Below, piece by piece: positions 6,961-14,752 of a stretch of DNA of 26,266 nucleotides (position 1 is the first letter of the stretch; each line of letters starts with the position of its first letter). Both the position numbers and the translations under genes were made by a program. The stretch comes from CAG-791 sp002390025 (GTDB lineage: Bacteria; Bacillota; Clostridia; Lachnospirales; Lachnospiraceae): assembly GCA_946543465.1 (NCBI GenBank), contig CAMNLR010000168.1, positions 1 through 26,266 of the forward strand, written 5' to 3'. Under the pieces are notes generated by a model that saw nothing but the letters and a program-made list of their open reading frames with translations, had not been told where the DNA came from and searched no databases.

Positions 6961-7557
6961 ATGGGGCTTTTTGACAGTCTGAAGAAACTTGGAGAAGCAG
7001 TTGAGGTTTTAAATGAAGCAGCCAACACCGCGAGCAAAACCACGATTGAAGATTTTGGCGAGCCTGTATATTCTCTGTATACTGCATTGGAACTGGGAGA
7101 TCTTCACAGACGGATTGACATCACGGATGAAGAGGGAAATGTAAAATATTATACAAAGTCGAGCGTCATCGCTCTGACCGGAAAAACCGAGATCCTGGAT
7201 GCGGCAGGTAATAACATTGCACATCTTGAAAAAAGGCCTGTCAGCCTCCACGAAAAGCACTTTATCACCATGGCAGACGGCAGGAATTTCACACTGTCCA
7301 ATGAAATATTCCATATCGTAAAAGACGTCACGAATATTGAAGGTCTGGACTGGCAGATCCGCGGCAATATCATCGGGCTGAATTTCAATCTTGTGGATGC
7401 AGACGGACGACCTGTTGCCACCATAGCCAGGAAACTGGTCTCCGTACACGACAAGTACTGCATAGGTCTATACCAGCCTGAGCAGGAGCAGGTAGTAGTT
7501 GCGATCTTCATTCAGCTGGAGAAAATGCTGGAAGCGCGCAGAGAGGATAATGACTGA
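6961..7557 (+). CDS. LURP-one-related (YxjI/DUF567-like) protein
   Basis: A 198-residue soluble protein. After a short amphipathic N-terminus (MGLFDSLKKLGEAVEVLNEA) the sequence shows the repeated beta-strand pattern of the LURP-one/Tubby-like fold: LHRRIDITDEEGN, ILDAAGNNIAHLEKR, HFITMADGRNFTL, NFNLVDADGRPVATI. Bacterial members have no settled function. The ATG at 6961 is preceded by AAAGGAG at about 7 nt and is preferred over an in-frame TTG six codons earlier, which would have no room for that ribosome site. It stands alone, diverges from gntP and ends before a bidirectional terminator. Confidence 0.82.
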   Translation: MGLFDSLKKLGEAVEVLNEAANTASKTTIEDFGEPVYSLYTALELGDLHRRIDITDEEGNVKYYTKSSVIALTGKTEILDAAGNNIAHLEKRPVSLHEKHFITMADGRNFTLSNEIFHIVKDVTNIEGLDWQIRGNIIGLNFNLVDADGRPVATIARKLVSVHDKYCIGLYQPEQEQVVVAIFIQLEKMLEARREDND

Positions 7558-7637
7558 TCAGGATTATCCCTTCAGATTCTCACCGTGGTACATTTCGAAA
7601 TTCCGGACTCGCCCGCGAGTCCTGCGCGATGAAGAAA

Positions 7638-7672
7638 AATCGGGCAGACGGATGATTCCGCCTGCCCGATTT
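7638..7672. terminator. Bidirectional terminator between LURP-one gene and NRPS-like gene
   Basis: AAATCGGGCAG (7638-7647 region) pairs with CTGCCCGATTT (7662-7672), and CGGA-TGAT-TCCG extends the stem inside. A-rich on the left and T-rich on the right (ATTTCCTGTTT), so it can end both the plus-strand gene and the convergent minus-strand gene. Confidence 0.8.
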
Positions 7673-7745
7673 CCTGTTTCAGCCAGTTTCCAATATCAGT
7701 CTTATAAGGTTATTGCCGTGCACCTTCGCATGCCCTTGTGCCTGA

Positions 7746-10700
7746 TCAGATCTTTGTCATGCCATAAAGCAGTTCTTCAGGCGGGCAGTCAGTCTTCAGG
7801 CTCTCCAGGCAGGCGTCTGTGTCGAAGCTGTCGTCGGCCTTTACATCCGCGTAGAGGTTCATCTCGTTGGTCTCGGTGTTGTACTTCATGTAGACCTGTG
7901 CCTCTTCAATGCCATCGATGGAAACAAGTTTTTTCTCGATGGCGGGCAGGTCAAAGAATCTGCGGCCGTTCACGCCGTCGGTCATGACTTCTCTGCCGGA
8001 GGTCTCCAGGAAGTCCACGGTTCCGTCGGGGAGGATCCTGGCCTTCATGCCGGTCTCATAGAGGGTGCCGGGGCCATAGGGGTTCTCAATGACATCGCCG
8101 ATCCTGGCGGGCTGGTAGTCCATGACATACATGGGGCCCCATGCGCCGAAGGGTTTCTTTCTGTAACCTTCGTCCAGGATATAGACCTTGACACGGCTGC
8201 CCCTGCGGGCGCCGGGGATCAGGTCACAGCCGGCCTCTCTGTTGAGGCGGGCGCCGTCGATATAGAAATGCTTGGGGAACATTTCGTCCGGAATGTAGCG
8301 TTTCAGGCGGCGGACAGAGGTCTCTTCCATCATGGCGCGGACGATTTCCTCGTAGCAGGTCAGGAAGATCTCCAGAAGCTTTCTGTCAAAGCGGTTCTCC
8401 CAGTAACGGAGCTCGGTGTAGAAGCCCTCTTCGTCATACATGATCTGCATGTGGAAGGGCAGGGAATCCAGCTGGATGCAGTGCATCCTTTCACCGGGCT
8501 TGTCGCCGGGTGTGGGAACGGACAGGATATCACCCTGGTACTGCAGGAAGAGATCGCCCATTCTGGACACAGGTGAATAGTTCTTCATGGTGTTCATGAT
8601 CTGAGAACCGGTGCGGGTGATCAGCTCTTCTACCTTCTGGTGAGGGATTCTGTCATATCTGCACAAGTAGGTCTTGAACAGGCAGCCGGCCAGACCTGTC
8701 CAGCGTCCGTCTGTACGGCCGCTGTGGATACTGTTGACAAAGCTTCCGTCCTCGTCGGCAAACAGGGCCGCTGTGTAGTTAAAGGCGGACAGGAACAGGG
8801 CGTTCTCGGAGACATTATGCTTCTTGCAATAATAGAGGATCTCCTTGCGTACAATGCGGTCCAGTCTTCTGCGGATCACGCCGTAGACACCCTTTTTGCA
8901 GTCCTGACGGTCATGCCTTGTGAGAATGGTCTGACGCATGCGGTAACCCTTCATGAGCTCGCCCACAGCTGCGCTGTCCTTTGCCTTGACTCCGCTCTGC
9001 TCCTTTGCATAGGCGTCAAGGATATACTCATAGAAGGTGTAGGACTCTTTGGGTACTTCCACGCCGTCGTAGATCTTTTTCAGATCCTCCATGAGGATGT
9101 TCATGGTGATGCCGTCGCCGATCAGGTGGGCAACGTCAAAGAACATATATTTGTAAGACTCTGTCTGCGCAAGGTAAACATGGGTCAGGTTGTCGTCCGC
9201 GCGATAGCGGAAAGGTGTGAGCAGGGATGCAAGTTTGTTCTCGATCTCAGACTCTGTGCACTGCAGGACAGGGATGTCGATCACTCTGCTGTCGTCACGG
9301 AAAACAGCGTAGTATTTCTGCTCGGTGGGCTTGATGATGGCCTTGAGGATGGGGTGCACGTCCATAAGCGTATGGAAGGCATCCTGCAGGCGGTCCAGGT
9401 CAACCGAGTTGTCCAGACGATAGACAAAAGGCAGGTTGCCGGTGGTATTGCCGGGGATGATGTAGGCAAAATACATCATCATGCTGGTAAGCGGATATGC
9501 GGGGCGCACGGAGTAGTCGATCTTCGCTTCGCCCTGTTTCTCCAGGATGAGCTTCTCCAGGCTCAGGATGGTGTTGTGGTCCATGAGCTCTGTCAGGGTC
9601 ACGCTGACATTCAGCTGCGTCTGCAGCTCTTCGATGAGCATGACGCTTGTGAGGGAATCCATGCCGCTCTTGTAGAGATTTGCGTCGGTGCCGATCGCTT
9701 CTTCGCCCAGGACAGTCGTGACGACCTCGTAGATCTGCTGCTGCAGTTCTGTGGCGGGACGCAGAAGGTTCTCTTTCTCTGCGCTCTTCTCTTCCCTGTT
9801 GTCGAAATAGATCTTGCGGATGATCTTTTTGGAGGAAGTCTTTTTGAAGGGCTGCTTGCGGACGGTGCAGTTGGAAATCTTCGCGTAGGTGGGAAGCTCC
9901 TCGTTGTGCTTTGCGACGATCTCATTCATGGCAGCCTGAATGTCCTGGATATTATTGGCCTGGGCATATTCGTAGTTGGGATAGACCTCGACCTCGATGC
10001 TGTCGCCCTCGCCAAAGGCGATGATATCCTGAACCAGACGGTCCGAATCAAATTTATTCTCGATCAGCTCGGGGGAGACATTCTCGCCGTTGCTGAGGAT
10101 GATCAGGTTCTTCTTGCGGCCGTTCAGATAGAGATATCCGTCCTCATCCATGTAGCCCAGGTCACCGGTGCGGAGCCAGCCGTCCTCGGTCAGGGCTTCC
10201 GCGGTCAGTTCGGGATCATTGATGTAACCCATCATGACAGAGGGGCTCTTGACCTGGATCTCGCCGTCCACAAAGCGGATCTGGCAGCCGCGGACAGGCC
10301 TGCCGACGGAGGCGATCTTGTCCATGTTGCCGTAATCAGGCGCGGAGATCTTGGGCGCGCACTCGCTCATGCCATAGCCCTGGCCGGTGACAACGCCCAG
10401 CTGGTCCAGATTTCTGGCCAGCGTCTCGGAGAGGTAACCGCCGCCGCTGACGATCTTGTGCAGGCGGGAGCCCATGATCTGGGACTTGAGATACTCAAGG
10501 TCCTGCTCAGGGTGCTTTTTGGCTGCAATGGCCACGCGGTTGATCAGCATCTTGGCCATCATGGGCACGATGCGCAGCATAGTGGGCTGGAAGAGATCGA
10601 TGTAGTAGAGGAACTTGGTCACATCGTCGCACAGGCACAGGGTGCTGCCGTAGCGCAGGTTGAGCAGCAGGTCGCCGCTGATGCAGAATACGTGATGAAT

Positions 10701-11339
10701 AGGGAGGACGCTCAGGCAGGTCTCCCTGGCATCGTCGGAACTGAACAGGTTGTCCAGCAGGTTGTTGTGGGAGAGCATGACGCCCTTGCCGTGGCCTGTT
10801 GTGCCGGATGTGAAGATGACCAGGGCGCATTCTGCGGGGTCTACAGTATATTCGAATGTCGCTACTCTGTACTCTCTGTGGATCTGGGGAGCTGAAAAAT
10901 GCTGCTTGCGCTGCTGAAGGCAGATGACTTCCTTCACACCCTCACAGGCCTCCATCAGATACTCGACATCGCTCAGATATTCATAATCGAAAAAGATAAT
11001 GTCTGCTTCCGCCCGGTTGAGGTTCTCAATAAAGCCCTCTTTGCTGAGCTGCACGTCCAGGGGAATCGCAACACTGCCGGCGGCAGCGACACCCATCAGC
11101 ACTGTGAGATATTCATAGCTGCACTTGCCGATGATAGCGACATGGAGCTTTTTGCCCAGCTCTCCGCTCTTGTTCATGGTCCAGTGGGCAACTGCACGGG
11201 TATCCATGGCGAAGGTACGGTAACCCTTCTCGTAGACGATCCCGTCCTTCTCATAGCGGATGAATACCTGGTTCTCATAATCAACTGCTGCTGTCTCGAG
11301 CAGGTCGCCAAGTGTGTGGATGTTTTCTTTTGTGATCAT
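7746..11339 (-). CDS. NRPS-like protein: acyl-adenylating domain, carrier protein, condensation domain, truncated second adenylation domain
   Basis: A 1197-residue multidomain protein. Residues about 1-510 form an adenylate-forming domain with IFTSGTTGHGKGV near 176-188, YGMSECAP, LRTGDLGYMDEDGYLYL and GRKKNLIILSNGENVSPELI. These read like fatty-acyl or aryl acid ligases rather than amino-acid A domains. A carrier domain follows with GMDSL, where Ser562 is the phosphopantetheine site. Residues about 608-1010 form a condensation domain with AHLIGDG (His738, Asp742), where the first His of the usual HHxxxDG is Ala, and NSIHSGRTDG later. Residues about 1014-1197 resemble only the C-terminal half of an A domain (VYILDEGY, LPDGTVDFLETSGREV). 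No second carrier, thioesterase or reductase is present. It may make an N-acyl conjugate; the product is unknown. It lies downstream of a marR gene. Confidence 0.9.
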   Translation of the reverse strand: MITKENIHTLGDLLETAAVDYENQVFIRYEKDGIVYEKGYRTFAMDTRAVAHWTMNKSGELGKKLHVAIIGKCSYEYLTVLMGVAAAGSVAIPLDVQLSKEGFIENLNRAEADIIFFDYEYLSDVEYLMEACEGVKEVICLQQRKQHFSAPQIHREYRVATFEYTVDPAECALVIFTSGTTGHGKGVMLSHNNLLDNLFSSDDARETCLSVLPIHHVFCISGDLLLNLRYGSTLCLCDDVTKFLYYIDLFQPTMLRIVPMMAKMLINRVAIAAKKHPEQDLEYLKSQIMGSRLHKIVSGGGYLSETLARNLDQLGVVTGQGYGMSECAPKISAPDYGNMDKIASVGRPVRGCQIRFVDGEIQVKSPSVMMGYINDPELTAEALTEDGWLRTGDLGYMDEDGYLYLNGRKKNLIILSNGENVSPELIENKFDSDRLVQDIIAFGEGDSIEVEVYPNYEYAQANNIQDIQAAMNEIVAKHNEELPTYAKISNCTVRKQPFKKTSSKKIIRKIYFDNREEKSAEKENLLRPATELQQQIYEVVTTVLGEEAIGTDANLYKSGMDSLTSVMLIEELQTQLNVSVTLTELMDHNTILSLEKLILEKQGEAKIDYSVRPAYPLTSMMMYFAYIIPGNTTGNLPFVYRLDNSVDLDRLQDAFHTLMDVHPILKAIIKPTEQKYYAVFRDDSRVIDIPVLQCTESEIENKLASLLTPFRYRADDNLTHVYLAQTESYKYMFFDVAHLIGDGITMNILMEDLKKIYDGVEVPKESYTFYEYILDAYAKEQSGVKAKDSAAVGELMKGYRMRQTILTRHDRQDCKKGVYGVIRRRLDRIVRKEILYYCKKHNVSENALFLSAFNYTAALFADEDGSFVNSIHSGRTDGRWTGLAGCLFKTYLCRYDRIPHQKVEELITRTGSQIMNTMKNYSPVSRMGDLFLQYQGDILSVPTPGDKPGERMHCIQLDSLPFHMQIMYDEEGFYTELRYWENRFDRKLLEIFLTCYEEIVRAMMEETSVRRLKRYIPDEMFPKHFYIDGARLNREAGCDLIPGARRGSRVKVYILDEGYRKKPFGAWGPMYVMDYQPARIGDVIENPYGPGTLYETGMKARILPDGTVDFLETSGREVMTDGVNGRRFFDLPAIEKKLVSIDGIEEAQVYMKYNTETNEMNLYADVKADDSFDTDACLESLKTDCPPEELLYGMTKI

Positions 11340-11367
11340 TTTTTTATTTCAATCCTTTCTCCACTTT

Positions 11368-11380
11368 TTCGCATTACGAA
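11368..11380. promoter_or_regulatory. Operator-like palindrome, copy 1
   Basis: TTCGCATTACGAA, in the leader about 30 nt upstream of the NRPS-like start codon. Its 3' flank (TTAAACGGGTAAAAAAAT) closely matches the flank of copy 2, so the repeated unit is longer than the palindrome. Confidence 0.6.
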
Positions 11381-11428
11381 TTAAACGGGTAAAAAAATAT
11401 TCTTTTCTGTTGTCATGGCAGCGGTCGT

Positions 11429-11455
11429 ATTTTATACAACTCCACTCTCTGACAA
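11429..11455 (-). promoter_or_regulatory. Candidate promoter of the NRPS-like gene
   Basis: Read on the minus strand, TTGTCA (11455-11450) and TAAAAT (11434-11429) lie 15 nt apart, between palindrome copies 2 and 1. Spacing is shorter than ideal, so the call is tentative. Confidence 0.35.
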
Positions 11456-11469
11456 GCTCCTATTATTTT

Positions 11470-11482
11470 TTCGTATTGCGAA
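11470..11482. promoter_or_regulatory. Operator-like palindrome, copy 2
   Basis: TTCGTATTGCGAA, 102 bp from copy 1 in the same orientation and followed by a similar flank (CTAATCGGATAAAAAAAT). It lies just upstream of the candidate -35 of the NRPS-like gene. Confidence 0.6.
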
Positions 11483-11650
11483 CTAATCGGATAAAAAAAT
11501 TTTCCCTCTCCCTGCAATGCAGGATTTCTGCGGTAAAACCGGGTCTTCGGGAAACACTTCTTCAAAGACAACTGTTATCGATCAGTGTCCGTTCAAACTG
11601 CGTGGTTCGTGTTTTCGTTGTACGTATACAGTATACATGAGATATTATAC

Positions 11651-11663
11651 TTCGCAATACGAA
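11651..11663. promoter_or_regulatory. Operator-like palindrome, copy 3
   Basis: TTCGCAATACGAA is the exact reverse complement of copy 2. It lies about 170 bp further upstream in the gap between marR and the NRPS-like gene. Together the three sites fit TTCGYAWTRCGAA, a size typical of MarR-dimer sites. Confidence 0.6.
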
Positions 11664-11835
11664 TTGTATACAGACTTTTCGGTCGAAAAATCGATTCTTT
11701 GTGCAGATATGCACAAAAAACAGCCTTCCCGAGTCAAAATCCGTCAAAGTCAGTCGTGGTCTGTCATCATCTGTCAAATCCGGCACACCTCTCCGACATC
11801 CTGCTCCGCTCGGCGGTGCACGGATCGTCCCATAG

Positions 11836-11874
11836 AAAAACGCAGGCCTTCCCTTTTACAGGTCCGCCTGCGTT
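11836..11874 (-). terminator. Terminator after marR
   Basis: AACGCAGGC (11839-11847) pairs with GCCTGCGTT (11866-11874). On the minus strand the stem runs into TTTTTCTATGG. It separates marR from the NRPS-like gene, so the latter needs its own promoter. Between here and 11340 no credible gene is seen; the gap holds the operator palindromes. Confidence 0.8.
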
Positions 11875-11987
11875 CTTTCTGCCTCTGACAGTTCATTTAC
11901 CCTGACCGTCTTACTCATGACTCTGAAATACCGGCTGACTCATGTCTCAAGTCATGAAAAGCGCCGGTCGATCAGATCGATCGAATT

Positions 11988-12419
11988 TTACATCTCATCA
12001 AAATATCGGTTCATTTTTTTCAGGAGTTCAATCAGCTTGACCGTGTCGTACAAGCCCAGCGCCTGATAGAGGCCGCTGTACTGTGCGCGCACTTTCTCTC
12101 TGCGCTCGGTCACATCCCGAATACCTTTGGGCGTGATCCTGACCAGCACTCTGCGTCTGTCCTCGGGATCCGGTTCGCGGCGGATCATGCCTTTTTTCTC
12201 AAGGGTCTTCAGAATATCTGTCATGCGGCCCGGCACCAGGGACAGCTTTTCCGCCAGTTCACTGGGATGGAGTTCCTCCTCGTTGTGCAAAAGGCAGGTC
12301 AGTACGGCATTCTCTCCCCGCAGGCTCTCCAGAATGATCGCATTCTTTTTATTCCCGATAATCTCAAAAAGAACATTGTACAGCTGTTCTCCGTAATTGG
12401 TCTCTTCATTATTCCCCAT
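11988..12419 (-). CDS. MarR-family transcriptional regulator
   Basis: A 143-residue winged-helix protein. The helix-turn-helix LHPSELAEKLSLVPGRMTDI and the wing PEDRRRVLVRITPKG give the MarR signature, and flanking helices would form the dimer. MarR proteins usually repress nearby genes and release DNA on binding small aromatic or lipid-like ligands. It lies upstream of the NRPS-like gene on the same strand, and the gap between them holds three 13-bp palindromes, so it is the natural candidate for their binder (inference). ATG 12419 with AGAGG at 9 nt is preferred over an in-frame TTG at 12428. I see no copy of the palindrome in its own promoter area. Confidence 0.9.
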   Translation of the reverse strand: MGNNEETNYGEQLYNVLFEIIGNKKNAIILESLRGENAVLTCLLHNEEELHPSELAEKLSLVPGRMTDILKTLEKKGMIRREPDPEDRRRVLVRITPKGIRDVTERREKVRAQYSGLYQALGLYDTVKLIELLKKMNRYFDEM

Positions 12420-12602
12420 CTGTGCCAACCTCTGATTCCCTTGTGCAGCATTTCCTTCCCTGCTGCCCTTTCATCCTCACATGATCCCGTCTTCCGTGCA
12501 AATTTTTGCCTATTTTATACAGATTTCCCGCAATTTGCAACATTTTTCTCCGGGGCATTGTGAAGCCTCACACGACTGAAGTCACAAGAATGCGCCGGCT
12601 GG

Positions 12603-12674
12603 TCTTTCACGGCTTTTTTCAAAACTTTTTCATGAGCCTTTTACTTTTTCAGGACTTTTTTCAGGGGCCTTTTT
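12603..12674. repeat. Short T-tract repeat array upstream of marR
   Basis: Runs of four to six T recur about every 11-13 bp, each mostly followed by C or CA (CTTTTTTCAGG-type units), giving six tracts. It is either another degenerate tandem repeat or a curved-DNA segment. The surrounding gap (12420-12890) shows no credible gene. Confidence 0.5.
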
Positions 12675-12756
12675 CAGGGAGACAGAAAGTACACCCTGCT
12701 CTCAGCCAATAAATTACAGTTTTTCGAAGTGTTGTGGCTTCGGTCGGGACGCGTTC

Positions 12757-12814
12757 CGCCATGCCGACAGGTTCGCAAACGCAAGGCGTTTGCGAACCTG
12801 TCGCGGCATTCGCC
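12757..12814. repeat. Long palindromic element
   Basis: ATGCCGACAGGTTCGCAAACGC (as 12761-12782) pairs with 12786-12809 around a 3-nt loop, with only a 2-nt bulge. The ends, CGCCAT..CGACAGG and GCGGCATTCGCC, recur in shortened form at 18422-18451, so it belongs to a dispersed palindromic repeat family. No T-run follows. Confidence 0.75.
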
Positions 12815-12839
12815 GTATGTGTCCGAAAAATCCTTCATC

Positions 12840-12862
12840 CGCTTGCGAGCGAGCTCGCAGCG
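12840..12862. repeat. Hairpin downstream of the phosphatase gene
   Basis: TGCGAG-CGAG-CTCGCA with outer CGC/GCG pairs. A run of seven T follows after 7 nt on the plus strand; on the minus strand it lies about 30 nt after the phosphatase stop without a clear U-tract. It may serve as a weak terminator. Confidence 0.45.
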
Positions 12863-12890
12863 TCTGCAGTTTTTTTCGTCCACGCATGGC

Positions 12891-14594
12891 TCATTGCTTA
12901 CGCGCATATTCAAGGCACAGCATAGTCAGGTCATCGAATGGCTCCGCGTCACCGACAAACACATCAACAACGCTCTTCATGCCGGAGAGGATGTCCCGGG
13001 GGCCGAGATCGGCATTGGCGTTCAGGGCTTCGATCATCCTGCTGGTTCCGAACATTTCTGCGCCCGCATTGGCGGCCTCGGGAAGTCCGTCGGTGTATAA
13101 AAAGAGCTTATCCCCTTTCTGCAGCTGCAGCTCATATTCCCTGTAGCGCATTCCTTCCATTCCGCCGATCACAAAGCTGTGGGGATCCCTGTACAGACTG
13201 AAGCGCCCTTCTTTCATAACGGCCGGGTACTCGTGGCCGGCATTTGCCGCCCTGATCTTTCCTGTGCTGATTTCCAGGATTCCCATCCAGACAGTTACAA
13301 ACATCTCCATTTTATTGTTGGCACAGATCACGTCGTTTGTCATTGCAAGGATCTCTCCGACCGATTGTCCCATCAAGGCATTGTTTTTCAAAATCGTCTT
13401 TGAAACCATCATGAACAGAGCGCCCGGCACGCCCTTGCCGCTCACATCCGCCATCACCAGCGCCAGATGGTCTTCGTCAATCAGGAAAAAGTCGTAGAAA
13501 TCTCCGCCGACATCCCTTGCCGGCGTCATGGACGCGAACAGATCAAACTCTTTCTTTTCGGGGAAGGCAGGAAAGACTCCGGGGAGCGTGCCCTTCTGGA
13601 TCTTGGCAGCCAGGTCCAGTTCGGTACTGATCCGCTCTTTTTCCGCTGTCATGTTCCGGAGACTTTCCGTGCTCTCCACGATCCTGATCTGCATGGATCG
13701 GATTTCCCGGCTGAGGTCTCCAAGTTCATTTTCCGCCCGGATCTCGACCCTGCTGACCTTATCTGCGCAATAGGTTCCGTCCTCTCCGGGCTCGAACTGC
13801 TTGGCGGACCGGGCGAGCGCGATGATCGGCTTCGTCACATAGCGCTGCAGCAGCCAGACACTGACAATAGATGCTGCCGCCGTCAGGAGCAGCAGATACA
13901 GGATGCTCCTCAGCAGTAGCATTCTCAATTCCTCTATCGGCCCTGTCTGATCATACAGCATCCAGAGACGGCCTTCGCAGCCGTCCAGGTCGAAGACCAC
14001 ACAGCGCATGAGCATAGAACGCGATCCAAAGTCTGTCAGAACGGGGGACTGGTAGTCGGCCGGCGGCTCATCGAAAAAGGCCACTTCTCTGCCGAATTCT
14101 TCAAGCCTACTGAACCCGCCCTCTTTTTTCTCGTTATAGGAAACCCGGTATACGACCCCGTCCTTCAGAATTTCCGCGCAGGCAAGATCCAGATCAATAG
14201 ATTCCATGACTTCTTTAACGGAGAGATCGAAGGCAATGGTGTCTAATAACAAGCTTTCCCGGCCGTTTTGGGGATCATCGGAAGTGAAGGAAGGCGTCTG
14301 CTCCAGCCAGTCCACAAAATAATCGTTCTCTGTATTCATGGAATCCCAGGCATTGCGCATTTCCTCCGTGTCGAAAAGACCTGCGAAATATTCAAGGTAG
14401 GGGGTAAAGGAATCCTCCTCGACCTCAAGTTCTGCCAGCCTTCGCTGGAATGGTTCCAGAATTGCTTTATGGTAGTTGTTGATGCTGATCACCACCACCA
14501 GCAGCGAAACACTCAGGGTGAGCAGTATGATCAGAATATTTACCTGGACCGCCAGCGACAGGCGGCGGTGTTTTTGAGCGGGAGCGTTTTTCAT
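12891..14594 (-). CDS. SpoIIE/RsbU-type PP2C serine phosphatase with membrane sensor and HAMP region
   Basis: About 567 residues. A first transmembrane helix (near 15-38), an extracellular domain of roughly 185 residues, a second helix (near 228-248), a HAMP-like linker with coiled-coil character (ENELGDLSREIRSMQIRI), and a C-terminal PPM phosphatase. Metal-binding motifs are present: DVGGDFYDFF, MADVSGKGVPGALF, LYTDGLPEAAN and DDLTML. Such proteins dephosphorylate anti-anti-sigma factors in partner-switching pathways in response to signals outside the cell. No anti-sigma or STAS gene is adjacent. ATG 14594 with AGAGG at 8 nt is chosen; a GTG at 14615 preceded by GGAAAAGAG would add seven residues. 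It faces the same way as modC but belongs to no obvious operon. Confidence 0.9.
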   Translation of the reverse strand: MKNAPAQKHRRLSLAVQVNILIILLTLSVSLLVVVISINNYHKAILEPFQRRLAELEVEEDSFTPYLEYFAGLFDTEEMRNAWDSMNTENDYFVDWLEQTPSFTSDDPQNGRESLLLDTIAFDLSVKEVMESIDLDLACAEILKDGVVYRVSYNEKKEGGFSRLEEFGREVAFFDEPPADYQSPVLTDFGSRSMLMRCVVFDLDGCEGRLWMLYDQTGPIEELRMLLLRSILYLLLLTAAASIVSVWLLQRYVTKPIIALARSAKQFEPGEDGTYCADKVSRVEIRAENELGDLSREIRSMQIRIVESTESLRNMTAEKERISTELDLAAKIQKGTLPGVFPAFPEKKEFDLFASMTPARDVGGDFYDFFLIDEDHLALVMADVSGKGVPGALFMMVSKTILKNNALMGQSVGEILAMTNDVICANNKMEMFVTVWMGILEISTGKIRAANAGHEYPAVMKEGRFSLYRDPHSFVIGGMEGMRYREYELQLQKGDKLFLYTDGLPEAANAGAEMFGTSRMIEALNANADLGPRDILSGMKSVVDVFVGDAEPFDDLTMLCLEYARKQ

Positions 14595-14752
14595 TGTCAA
14601 TGCCTCTGTATTCACGACTCTTTTCCAGGATGGTTTTTCGTAGAGAGTCTATATAATCCTCTTGGTGTTTCCTGTCTTTTCATCTGTATCTTTTCATGTA
14701 TTCGTAAAAAACCATTTTCATTTTATCACTAAACAATTATGGCGAAAAGATT

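Noticed and set aside
8640..10895. Long plus-strand open frame opposite the NRPS-like gene (751 codons)
   Set aside because: It is an antisense shadow of well-conserved adenylation, carrier and condensation motifs, with no start signal or family match.
11385..11980. Short plus-strand frames in the marR-NRPS gap
   Set aside because: They lack ribosome sites, run across the palindromes and the terminator, and have no recognisable domain.
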